Assembly: GCA_023374045.1 (NCBI GenBank)
Contig: CM041783.1
Span: 127,535,503 to 127,599,502 of the forward strand
Length of the DNA: 64,000 nucleotides
From: Limonium bicolor
Taxonomy: Eukaryota > Streptophyta > Magnoliopsida > Caryophyllales > Plumbaginaceae
Direction of reading: 5' to 3'
The notes beneath the pieces were generated by a model. It did not search any database, was not told the origin of the DNA, and was given only the letters and a program-made list of their open reading frames with translations. The position numbers and the translations under genes were made by a program. Shown one piece after another: positions 39,344 through 49,725 of the stretch. The first letter of the stretch is position 1, and each line of letters opens with the position of its first letter.

Positions 39344-40977
39344 TGTAACACCCCATACGATAATTCCTCTAACCACGGTCTAAACGTCACGGACACTAAG
39401 ATAATCGCAGCGGAAAAGCACTTAACTACCGAGGGTGATACAATACCGATAACCACCCATATGGTTACCGGTCTAAACTACTACAACTTACCGTCCCGGT
39501 CTGAAGAAAGAAATACCAACTTAAACTACATAATTTACAATACCCGATTACCGGGTACTAAGTGTATATACATCAAGGCTCACAGCCCGTCAAAAGAAAA
39601 CGAGTTAACAGTCACTCAACTACGCCATGTTTTCTCCATTCAAAATACAACGGGTGTACCACATAGTACACCGTCTAACCTAGGGCTACAAGCCCGTGTA
39701 CAACTCCGTACACCATCATCTACTACTAACAACCAAAAGTATAACATCCCGGTCTTCACGTCTATCAACCGTCTTGTGTACCTGGAAGAATAAAAATGGT
39801 GCCCGAAGGGGCTCAGCTAAAGCTGAATATGATAATCGCATACCCCGCGTACTAGCGAGGGTACGCTAACTATTTGGTCGCCAGCATGCGGTTTATTATT
39901 ATTCAAACAAGCATGCTATTAATAACAACAGTATATTCATGTAAAAACAGTACCCGCACATAGAGCACAGCACACAATGTAAACATTACAAGTTATTCAC
40001 ACGTTGGTCACTGAGGCCTTGAGATTCTCCCTCAAGTTTCACACCTCTACTCGTGTTAGCCAAATTCTCATCCGGGTTAGACGGATGTTCGTATCTCTTA
40101 TCTCTTGATCATATGTCTCGCACAAGGCATGATCCATACTTAACCATCATTTAACTCTTGAAATAATTACTCAGTTATGTCGGGTGACCTCCGGGCAGAG
40201 ATGTGACATACTCACCACTTCTCACCACCGGGCTTTAGACTTGGCTTACTTCCCCGGGCTGCGACCTTAAGGTTCGGAACCATGGTGGGAAGGTTAGGCC
40301 AGAACTCGGTAAGCAATCTCTCTTGCTTCCTCATTCTCACGCGTGGCCGAAACTATATCGGTCTCCTCTCAACTTCAGTTACCCATTTATCAAGTTAGGT
40401 AAGTCAGAAGGTTAGTGTGTTAATGAGAACATCTCAAACACAGGAATTCTCGCATTCAAACATTTCATGAATTATACAAACTAGCCTTTCAAGACATAGT
40501 TCATTAGGCGCAAAGATAAGCACATGACATATAAGGAAATACCTTTAGACATATTCATGCACTTTATCTTGATTAGGCTATTGCACATAAACACACAAAC
40601 ACACAAATCAGGGTAACCAAGTTAGGATACAGAGCATAAGAAAATCATACAGTTCACCGTCGTATCTTGCCCGTCGACTCACTCTCTCGGAGTCCAACTA
40701 ATCGGGTCCTAAAACATACATTAATTCGGGAGGTTAATTAACCATAATTAACCTAACTCGTTACTCCACTAACGTTTCCCGTACTTTACTTACTTAGTCA
40801 TTATGTTTCAAGCTTAACACACGCAAGTTCATGTTTCACATTTTCTCTTAATCTTGTTTAAGCCCTTAATGACCCTCACATGTCGTTAATTAAGTCCTAA
40901 TTAACTTATAATATCCTTACCAATCCATTCCCTAGCTTATACCCCACTTAAAACTCCTTTTTTTTCATTTCTGGTCT

Positions 40978-41158
40978 GGTCCGGGACTTCATACGGGACT
41001 TAAGTCCCGGACCAGGCATGGTTGAACTCTCGGCTTAAAAATTGTAGGTGGTCCAGGACTTGGGAATGGACTTAAGTCCCGGACCAGGCAGGCTCAAAAG
41101 TCTCGGGGGTAAAATCAGGGGTGGTCCGGGACTTGGTCCTGGACCTAAGTCCCGGACC
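40978..41158. repeat. Array of three GC-rich hairpins in LTR C2
   Basis: The hairpins at 40978-41013, 41050-41085 and 41123-41158 have arms GGTCCGGGAC / GTCCCGGACC, one with a mismatch, and are 72-73 bp apart. This is one unit fewer than in C1. Confidence 0.9.
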
Positions 41159-41776
41159 CTGCTATAGATTTTGCAAATTTGACAGTTTCTAACTCTGTTC
41201 AAGGTCCTCTCTTAGCCCATTGATTACCCAATCTTCACCAACTATAATCCTCATGTTTTAGCACCTAATTACCCACCTAAACCACCTTAAACTAAGCTCC
41301 AAGTACACTCACCATTCTAGTTAATTTCAGTTAGATTATTTTACACTTACAAAACTAGTTTCTTCTTGTTTTGTTATAAGACTTGTAACAGATTTTGGTT
41401 TCTTCTCTAACCCATTCAAACCTCACTTACTAATGGCATACCTAACTCTCAAATGACATTATTTTACTCCTAATACCTCTTCTTCTTAGTTAGGTTTTCA
41501 AACCACTAACCACTCACCTTAAACCTCTTAACAACCTAGTTTCTTCCTTTAAAACAGAACACCCAAGACTATAAATTCCTAGGTGAATTTTGACAGCACC
41601 TACTTACTTCCCTATGCATTTTCACCACGCTACTAAAGCTCACAACACTCATCACCCACCTTTTGGTTTAAGCATTAACAACACAACAAAATCCCATTTG
41701 CTCACATATGTAACCTAACTTTACTTCTAGGTTTATTTACACTCTCACACACATTAAAACATTCTCTTTCAACTAT

Positions 41777-41781
41777 CAATA
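41777..41781. other. Target-site duplication CAATA (left) of element D
   Basis: CAATA is repeated at 51500-51504. Confidence 0.95.
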
Positions 41782-42286
41782 TGTTATACCCAAAATTTTG
41801 ACCCCCTGGTTAAGGTCTACGAGGTTGTGAGAGCCATCTTCATCAAACAGTAAGAGACTCCGGCCCGATCGGCGTGTTCCAGGGCCTGAGGAGCAGTTTC
41901 GTCATTGTCAGGGGCGTTTTCGTAATTTTTAAGGCTTCTGAGTTCTCCTATAGGCTTTCTCTCTCCTCCAAAGGGTGCCCAAATCAGCTCGAAATGCTTT
42001 GATATTTTAACCCATGATAGAGGATGACATTTTAAGCATAATGGCGTTGGAATTTTGATTTTTCGAATTTCCAATAATTTTCTAGCAATTTCTGATTGAA
42101 TCTGACGAGAAATTCAATTTAAAAATGCTCCAGCATTTAAAAAATTCGTTTCCACCTCAGAAAATTCATAATATCCATTCTTGACATGTGGTTAAAATTT
42201 CATAGCAAAATTCCTTTGGGAAGTTGCTTAGTTAAAATATCGAAAAATCTTACTTTTACTAGATTCTCTTTATCTTTAAGGAAGTC

Positions 42287-42294
42287 TATATAAG
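42287..42294 (+). promoter_or_regulatory. TATA box, D 5' LTR
   Basis: TATATAAG is followed by GGGGATAGG, and both LTR copies keep it. Transcription would start about 30 bp downstream, near 42320, placing the GC-rich palindromes in the transcribed R/U5 region. Confidence 0.7.
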
Positions 42295-42874
42295 GGGATA
42301 GGTTTTTGGATAAAATCAGAACCTCACACTCAAGAACCCTAGAGAGTCAGAAAACACGGCCTCTCTCTCTCTCACGTTTTCCAACACCCGGCCACCCAAA
42401 TCATACTGAAAATCCCCGAAATCACCATCTAAACACGTTTTCCAATCCCCAAAGCACCAATAATCATCAAAACCTCACAAAAACACCTCTAAAACGTGAA
42501 GAACAGCAAGACAACACAACCAGAACAACAGAAGCTTGGGTCGAAATCCTCTCGGGTCTGCCATCAACGGAGCACTCGACGAGTCCCGGTGTGAAGAAAC
42601 GTTGTGAATCCGAAGGTAAAACAGGTAGAAACTCCACTTCCCTGATTCACCACGGTATTATCTGTCTTGCCTCAAAATTTGGGCTCAAACTAACCTTCGT
42701 AGGCTTCTGTATTGCTGTTTATTTAAGCCTCTGTCAGATAACTTGTTTGCTAAGTTTCGTGCTTAATTCGAATTCAAATTGAAAACTTTCAATCACTAAC
42801 GTCTTGTACATCTTTCAGGCTACACACCCATAAAATTTGAGCTCAAAACACCCTCGGGAACCTTCTGAAAACCC

Positions 42875-43137
42875 CTGTCCGTGGGTGGTCCGTGACCTCG
42901 GACCTATGGTCCGGGACCTCGGACGCGTTGTCCGAGACCACGGACACCCACGGACGGCGGCGGGATTTTAAAAATTCAAAATTTAGGTTTTTTCCAATGA
43001 TGTCCGGGCCCACGGACATCCTGTCCGTGGCCCCGGACTTTGCAAATTTTTGTTTTCCTTCAATTTCGACTTTTCTGCATATTTAGGTTAACTGGGGTCC
43101 GTGGTCTCGGACCTTTGGTCCGTGGCTACGGACGTAA
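42875..43137. repeat. GC-rich TCCGTGG/CCACGGA palindromes in D 5' LTR
   Basis: Several short inverted repeats are built from TCCGTGG, TCCGAGG and their complements in an otherwise AT-rich LTR. The 3' LTR repeats them at about 50820-51075. Related motifs recur in the D leader at 44521-44575. Confidence 0.8.
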
Positions 43138-43565
43138 GCAAAATTTGACCTAATTCTGCCTCCGAAACCCTAGTTTAGGTAGCTTTTAATTTCACTTTAA
43201 TTTTCTGTCAAAAAATGCTAAAAACACAAAAAAACAGAAGCTTGCGCACTTAGGTTAAAACGACTCGTAATAAGCCGTAAATAAACTGAGTAGAGGAAAA
43301 ACGACCTAGGAAGGGTAATGAAAGTAATTGAACCCTAAATAAGTCGAATACCAAGCCCCCGAACCCGAACTCTCCTTTCCTAATTTGATCTAGGTTAAAA
43401 TTAGGTGGCGACTCATAATAGGTTCCAGTGAGCTAGCTTAGGTTTTAATAATTATTGTTATATGACATAGTTATTAATCTTAGGTTATAAGTGGACCTGA
43501 AACCCGGTTAGATCCTAATCAATTTAATCAACATAGGATAGGGTTTAAAATCGAGGCTCACAGAC

Positions 43566-43583
43566 TGGCGACTCTGCTGGGGA
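43566..43583 (+). other. Primer-binding site of element D
   Basis: TGGCGACTCTGCTGGGGA lies 3 bp after the LTR. This type of site is known from Ogre/Tat elements and is usually assigned to tRNA-Arg. Confidence 0.85.
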
Positions 43584-45360
43584 CAAACTTCTTAATTTTA
43601 ACTTGTTTAATTTTAAGAAAGAGGGCTTAACTTGAAATTGTTTATTTATGGCTTCTACTGTGCTGCTTGTTTACTTTTGTGCGCACTTTAATTTTTGCAC
43701 CCTTGCATCATATGAGAGCGAGGGTCCACGCAAACCAATTTCACCCCGGGACCCATTCGAGGGTCCCCTGTCAGGGACTCACACCTTTTAGGTGATGTGA
43801 ATAAGCGGGGGAAAAGAGGAGGGTGTCGTCTAACCACACCCCCTCAATACCTGGGCCTTAGCCCCAAGCGTTTTCCTGGCAGTGCCCTTACCAAGCCCAA
43901 TGTTTGGTCATTCAAAGACCCGACCGTAGACGCACACTTAACAGTGATGTGAAAAAAGTGGGGAAGCCCAAAGAGAATAGCGTGCAAGCCCTATTCCTTT
44001 GAGGTGACCAGGGCCTATGCCCCAAGTACCTCTCCGGATCGACCCATACCAGGTTTGATTTAACCGTCAAGTAAGGACATGTTGAATTTGTGTGGGCTTT
44101 GTTTGCTTGTATGATCGGCCCACTACCCAGCCTAGAAACTGATAGGAATTTCTCCTACGTCAACCTAGCCCAGCCCGAATTTACGGCTTTATTGTCTGCA
44201 GCCCAAAGGCCTTGTTCGGTTTGGATGAATTGTTCGTTTGGGCTTTGGCCCAAAGGTTTAGACTTAGGTGATTTCTCTCTTTCGGTCCAATTTGAAACAT
44301 CAATTTAGTTCTAGGCCCGAGAAAAATAAGCCCGTTTAAAGTGAAGGAGTGAGGGGAAGAAGGAGAAGCAGTGAAACTGGTCGGAAAATTTCATAGGGTC
44401 GTTTCCCGTCTTCTTTAAAGGCATTTATCGGATCGCATCTCATTCTAAAGTCTTTTGAAATTTCATACCTCTTTATTTCAACCTAGTCTGGATTTGAATA
44501 AAATAGGAAAAAAAAGGGGGCGTCCGTGGTCCCGGACGTGCTGTCCGTAGCCCCGGACGTTGACTCGGGCGCGCCCGTTTGACCGCTAAACGGTGCCGTT
44601 TTGATTAGTAGCCTCAGCTACCCGATTCAAATCGGGATTTCTCCCCAAATTCACCATTTTTGTTCCAGCAAACTCCATTCCCAAACCCTTAACTTCTCTC
44701 CTCTATATCTCACTCGTTTCTTGACCAAATCACTCCATTCCACCTCCATTTTGCTCACAAAACATCCCTCTTTCAATTCTGAGCATTTCCATATCAAGAT
44801 CTCCCCATTTCGAGCACTTACGAGGGCAGAAACTCGCGTCCGAAGTCCAGTCCGGGGCGGACCTTCGAAGACCAGATTCGTGTAGCTCTCAACTTCCAAT
44901 CAAAAATCTTCTTCCACCATTGCGTTTGGGTAAATTTTCTCTACATTTTGACTACTCATTTGTCCGTTTTGGTGAAGAAATGAAGAAAAATGAAATTTGG
45001 AGCTAGGAAGAAGACGCAATGGTGGTTCTCGGGTCAAATTTTCGAAGTTTGATTTTTTATGTTCTAAATGGTCGGTTAACTTTAACTTGACAATATAAAG
45101 TGTGAAAAGTTGATTTGGAAAGTTAAAACCGTTTGAGGTTACCAAAAATCACTCGTTTCGGTTTAGTATGTTTTAAGTGCAAAATGAGGCTTCTTTCGTT
45201 TCTAGCCCACGGTATAATGAAAGTTTGCATGAATGGAAGATCTTAGGACTGATTATACGATGAGGAGTGCGTTTGGAGGCACGGGATTCATAAAAATTAG
45301 GGGAAACTCTGCCGAAATTTCTATAAAAGTACATGTCTTTTGCTTTATCACAGGCGTATC
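43584..45360 (+). other. Element D leader region
   Basis: This is a 1.8-kb untranslated leader. It contains a diverged internal duplication (GTGATGTGAATAAGCGGGGG near 43793 and GTGATGTGAAAAAAGTGGGG near 43943), each followed by a GCC..AGCCCCAAG/GCCCCAAG block. A plausible splice acceptor (TTTATCACAG, to 45353) lies just upstream of the ORF. No gene is supported in it. Confidence 0.6.
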
Positions 45361-46602
45361 ATGGAAGGTCGTAGGAGTTCTCGTAGGGTAGCCGAGGCTG
45401 GAGCATCAGGCTCTCAGCCACGTCGCAGGCGCCGCAGAGAGATATCCCCTACCTATGACCATACCCGTTTCAGAGGGGCTCAGCAGGAGCGCTGGTTCTA
45501 TGAGAATCAGGATATTTCCATCCAGCAGGAGCGTCTCTTCGGCGATGACGTGATCGCCACTTTCGACCTCGATCACCTGTTTCAGCACCTTGACTGGGCG
45601 GGGTTGCTTACTTGCCCGAGGAGTTACGTTAGGGAGTTAGTCATAGAGTTCTATGCTAACTTGGACCAGGACGATACCGGGGCTGTGGTATCCTATGTAC
45701 GTGGTCGGCCCATTACTGTGGGCCTAGATGATTTTGTGCATTTTTACGGCCTGCATCCTAGTGACCCTGAGCACAGGGGTAGAGGACGATGGCGGCCTTG
45801 GAGAGCGAGGCACGCCAGTTCTATCTGCAGCACTCGACTCTATCAGAGCGCGTTCGTTCTTCTACGAGGGATCAGCCAAGGAAGCAGGTGATCCTCCCCT
45901 CCGCTTTACCTACCGCTCTTGATAGGGTGTTATTGGAGGTCCTGTCTCGTAATGTGCTACCGAAAGCGCGTAACGACGTCTCCGCTCGCTACTGCTTCCT
46001 CATGAGATACATTCAGCATCCACCCGACTCAGAGGAGGGCTTGATCCCGCTATCGGTCTTGATGAGAGACCACCTGATGATAGCAGCCCGGGCCGGTCGC
46101 CATGCCTTAGTTTACCCGAGTTTCATCCAGTGGTTATGCGAGTGCGCACAGGTCCCGATGAGGGATGACGATTGGGAGCCTTTGTATCCCACCTACACCA
46201 TGGAGATGCTGAGGTCCCTTGGCTACTCAGCCGATCAGGGTTGGGCTTTCCCGCAGCAGGCCAGAGTCTTCTCTCAGAAACCAGTCCGGCCCAGGCAGAG
46301 GCAGCAGGCACCAGAGCCTGAGGACATCCCACACCACGAGGACCCGTCAGGAGGACACACCTACCAGGGTGAGGGACCGAGTTACATGGGTACTGAGTAC
46401 CCTGTACCACTTTCCTCATACTACGCCTTACCCGCTCCGCCACCACAGCCAGCCACACTTGAGAGCTTGCAGAGGGATATCCAGTCTCTCCACATCACCC
46501 AGGGTCGCATGGAGCGTAGGCAGGTGCGCATGGAGGGTCATGGATGCTTTCATGGCTCACATGTATTCAGTCTTCCCACGTCCACCTCCTCCAGAGCAGT
46601 AG
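45361..46602 (+). pseudogene. Element D ORF: putative plant transposon protein, two frameshifts
   Basis: It starts at the ATG of MEGRRSSRRVAEAG, with a basic RRRRRR stretch, then RWFYENQDI, FDLDHLF, VRELVIEFYANL and VRGRPITVGLDDFVHFYGL. This pattern recalls the putative plant transposon protein domain found in Athila/Tat-related elements (recalled, not searched). The frame breaks near 45785; the following part (QFYLQHSTLSERV to MLRSLGYS, with VLPKARNDVSARYCFLMRYI) is in another frame. A second shift near 46535 restores a frame ending FPRPPPPEQ and a stop at 46602. The C-terminal third is rich in Pro, Gln and charged residues, as in gag-like proteins. The function is unknown. Confidence 0.75.
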
Positions 46603-48280
46603 TTTTAGGACTTTGAATTTTCTCTAGATGTTTCATGTCCTTTTTCGTCTGTATTGTCAGACATGAGTTTTTCTTTTGGTGACTTTGTGCCTTGACACTT
46701 GTTGCATGTTTTATTTCATGTTATCCGAGAAAACTCTTGCATATAGGAAATCATTGTCCACTATCACAAGTTAGTTATGCGTCTTTGCCGTCAAAACAAG
46801 GTAGAAAACAAGTCATTTCACCCATGTGTCCTATCACTTTATCTCTCCGTCACTTCACCAAAGTCTAAACTGGAAGAGGTTTTTGAAACAGGAAAAATAA
46901 ATCACTTAACAATCGCCCCATCACTACTCACTTCCATTGTTTACCACCACACGTGCAGTCATCCTCCACAAATAACTTGGGCATTCTAAGGTCTGTCAAG
47001 AAAAACCCCGCAACAATACTGGGGGCAATCTGAGTTAAGGAACGATAATGTTTATTTCCTTTGTTTAAATGCGCAAACAGGTCTTTGAGTGAACGTTTCG
47101 CGAGAGTGCCTTGAGTGGTAAAACCAAGAGCGAAAGAGCGTGTCACTTTTACACGGCTCCAGAGAGGTCACATTCAAAAGTGAGGCAAACGGCATGACTC
47201 CGACCGAAGGAGATAATTTGTAAATTTACGCTTAAACCTGTGAAAAGTAACAAAGAAAGGATACACAACTATTAGGGATGACGAAGCACCTAGGAAACAG
47301 CACCACACAGCCAAAAGCTTGTGAACCCTGACATTAAACCCTAGGCACCCCCGCTGAGCTTTTCATATATGACCTCTTTTACAACACTATAGGCTCCACA
47401 AACAAGCCCGCCAATGATGAATAACCGACCCGGTGACCAAAGGAAGCAAGGAGCCCGACTTTTGAACAACAACTTCACGAGTTCAAAGAAGCAAAGCCGC
47501 TACCAGCGTGACGAGGCGATCCGCAAATGGTCCCAAAGTGACACAGGATCCAAATGAGCTAGCATCAAAACAGCTCTCAAAGCTCAAAACCGGGAAACAC
47601 AAGAACCCCGAAAGGAAAGAAATCCAAAGAAAGACAAACCTGAAAAGCCTTGAAGAAACCCAAAATTGGAAGAAAGGGGAAAGATGCAAGGAACAATCCA
47701 AAAGTTCCAAGTCCCAAGTTCATAAGCGAAGTCATCACGAAGTAGCCAAACGTCTTCAAGGCGAAAAAGACAAGTCCGAGAGACGGTGCAAGTTGCAGCT
47801 TTGGTCACCCTTATAGCTCCACATATCCTAAACATTCCTCCATTGTCCTATTGTCATTCATCACACCCCATAGCCACGTCATAAGCCCAAAAGACTTCCG
47901 ACTTAGTAGTTGTGTATCTGATCATGTGAAAGTAACAGGTTGAACACGTAAATCTAACAAATGTCAAATTCAATGGTTGAGAAGTTGTGACTGTAAGTGA
48001 AAAACGAGTGCAAACACCAAACACGCCGAGTGTAGGTTAGGAAGCACCACATCAAAGCATAAGCCTCGACCCTGTGAGGATGAGACTTGTTCGCACGATT
48101 AATCAAAGAAAATACTGGGGGCAATCGATCGTTCCGATCGATTGCCATAAAATCCTGAAAAACTCAGTTTGCCTTAAGGAAAATACTGGGGGCAATTGTT
48201 GGTCCCAACAATTGCAACAACGACACCGATTGAGTCCCAAAAATCCAAAACCCGAAGGGTCAAACCCTCTTCATATCACA
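46603..48280 (+). other. Element D 3' non-coding region with polypurine-like repeats
   Basis: No supported gene. ACTGGGGGCAAT occurs near 47018, 48115 and 48186. The last two run straight into perfect palindromes (48120-48146 and 48192-48215). The fragments look like relics of polypurine-tract/LTR junctions. Confidence 0.65.
48120..48215. repeat. Two perfect palindromes after ACTGGGGGCAAT
   Basis: The first has 12-bp arms GGCAATCGATCG / CGATCGATTGCC with a 3-nt loop (48120-48146). The second has 11-bp arms GCAATTGTTGG / CCAACAATTGC with a 2-nt loop (48192-48215). Confidence 0.9.
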
Positions 48281-48518
48281 CAGGCCCGTCCTAAGCCCTA
48301 CCTCCACACTCAAACATCCTCAGGCCCGTCCTAAGCCCTACCTCCACACTCAAACATCCACAGGCCCGTCCTAAGCCCTACCTCCACACTCAAACATCCA
48401 CAGGCCCGTCCTAAGCCCTACCTTCACACTCAAACATCCGCAGGCCCGTCCTAAGCCCTACCTTCACACTCAAACATCTGCAGGCCCGTCTTGAGCCCCA
48501 CCGTTTCCAGGTTTGACA
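48281..48518 (+). repeat. 40-bp tandem repeat, six copies
   Basis: Units start at 48281, 48321, 48361, 48401, 48441 and 48481, each opening CAGGCCCGTCCTAAGCCC. The last is partial and diverged. Confidence 0.95.
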
Positions 48519-48588
48519 TAAACCCTAATCCTTCTACATCTGTTTAGACCCATCATACATCTTACTCACGTTCGCTTAGATTCATCTT

Positions 48589-48956
48589 TAGGCTCGTCAT
48601 AAGACCTAGTTGCATTCCCTTAGGCTCGTCATAAGACCTAGAACCTCCCTTTAGGCTCGTCATAAGACCTAGAACCTCCCTTTAGGCTCGTCATAAGACC
48701 TAGAACCTCCCTTTAGGCTCGTCATAAGACCTAGAACCTCCCTTTAGGCTCGTCGTAAGACCTAGAACTACCCTTTAGGCTCGTCATAAGACCTAGAACC
48801 TCCCTTTAGGCTCGTCATAAGACCGAGTTGCATTCCCTTAGGCTCGTAGTAAGACCTAGCATTACCTTTTAGCTTACCCACTCTCATTAAACACATTGCA
48901 TTCATCTCATTTATATAGGCTCGTCATAAGACCTAGTTGCATTATCCAGGCGCGTC
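48589..48956 (+). repeat. 31-bp tandem repeat, about nine copies
   Basis: Units of TAGGCTCGTCATAAGACCTA plus a short variable tail start near 48591, 48623, 48654, 48685, 48716, 48747, 48778, 48809 and 48840, with another copy near 48919. The core resembles the 40-bp repeat just upstream (GGC.CGTC.TAAG.CCTA), so one probably arose from the other. Confidence 0.93.
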
Positions 48957-49177
48957 ACAAGACCTGGCGACAGAAAGTTGGCGAGGTGATGGCAATAAAT
49001 CCTCCTTTTGCGATGTCAACTTATTTTTGGGATCAACGAATGGTGGGCAAAGGCAATAAGTCCCCAGGGTTTTTACCAGGAGTTATCCCTGCACACCGGC
49101 TTGGGGGGCGATGGCAATAAGTCCACATTGGGTCCAGCCAGGAGCATCGGCACGGGTTTCGGTCCCCCAGAAGCATC

Positions 49178-49265
49178 CGAGCATCATCAGCATCATCAAC
49201 ATCATCAACATCATCAACACCATCGGCATTATCACCAGCATCAGCATCATTTGCATCATTAGCAT
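49178..49265 (+). repeat. CAT/CATCAA microsatellite
   Basis: About 85 bp of CATCATCAAC and CATCAGCAT units. It creates His-rich and Met-rich open frames on both strands that are not genes. Confidence 0.9.
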
Positions 49266-49303
49266 TTCAGCATTCTTGCATTTGCATCCAGTTATCATCA
49301 CCC

Positions 49304-49615
49304 TAGGCAGTCAACGCCTTAGAATAGCTTGACATCATTCTCATCATTTTAGGTAGTCAGCGCCTTAGAATAGCTCGAGAGCATATCATCATTTCAGGTA
49401 GTCAACGCCTTAGAATAGCTTGACATCATTTTCATCATTTCAGGTAGTCAACGCCTTAGAATAGCTTGACATCATTTTCATCATTTTAGGCAGGCAGCGC
49501 CTTAGAATAGCTCGACAATGCTTTGTAGTTTAGGCAGTCAGCGCCTTAGAATAGCTCGACAATACTTTGTAGCTTAGGTAGTCAGCGCCTCCGAATTGCT
49601 GGGCATCGTTAACCC
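49304..49615 (+). repeat. About 46-bp tandem repeat, seven copies
   Basis: Units open AGGYAGTCARCGCCTTAGAA and start near 49304, 49351, 49397, 49442, 49488, 49531 and 49577. The array ends about 100 bp before the polypurine tract. Confidence 0.9.
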
Positions 49616-49710
49616 GGTTTCACACAGTGTGGAGGATTCTGTGGAGTCCAAAATTTTGGGGCACCACTCAAGCATCAACCAGACTTTTCACATTCGTTAC
49701 AAAGTCCAGT

Positions 49711-49725
49711 TGACGGGGGGCAATC
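49711..49725 (+). other. Polypurine tract of element D
   Basis: TGACGGGGGGCAATC lies immediately before the 3' LTR, which confirms the plus-strand orientation of D. Confidence 0.9.

Larger units (their letters stand above)
39344..41781 (-). mobile_element. Family-C solo LTR (C2), left part
   Basis: It starts TGTAACACCCCATACG and is split by element D at 41781. With the right part (51500-52770) it makes a 3.7-kb LTR with its own 5-bp duplication and no body, so it is a solo LTR left by LTR-LTR recombination. It contains the shared LTR block (about 39809-39915) and the palindrome array. The open frame 39251-39793 crosses the LTR boundary and is not a gene. Confidence 0.92.
41782..43562 (+). 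repeat. Element D 5' LTR
   Basis: It starts TGTTATACCCAAAATTTTG and ends TCGAGGCTCACA. It carries a TATA box at 42287 and GC-rich CCGTGG/CCGAGG palindromes at 42875-43137. The open frames in it recur in the 3' LTR; I see no protein family in them. Confidence 0.94.

Noticed and set aside
39251..39793. 180-residue plus-strand frame
   Set aside because: It spans the boundary between integrase and the C2 LTR and is antisense to pol.
44601..44885. Short frames in the D leader and LTRs
   Set aside because: No known domain; both LTR copies carry equivalent frames and the leader ones lie upstream of the real ORF.
49008..49332. His-, Ile- and Met-rich frames
   Set aside because: Translations of a CAT microsatellite.
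48281..49615. Regular repeats that could look like a CRISPR array
   Set aside because: Units are directly adjacent with no unique spacers, in a plant retrotransposon.
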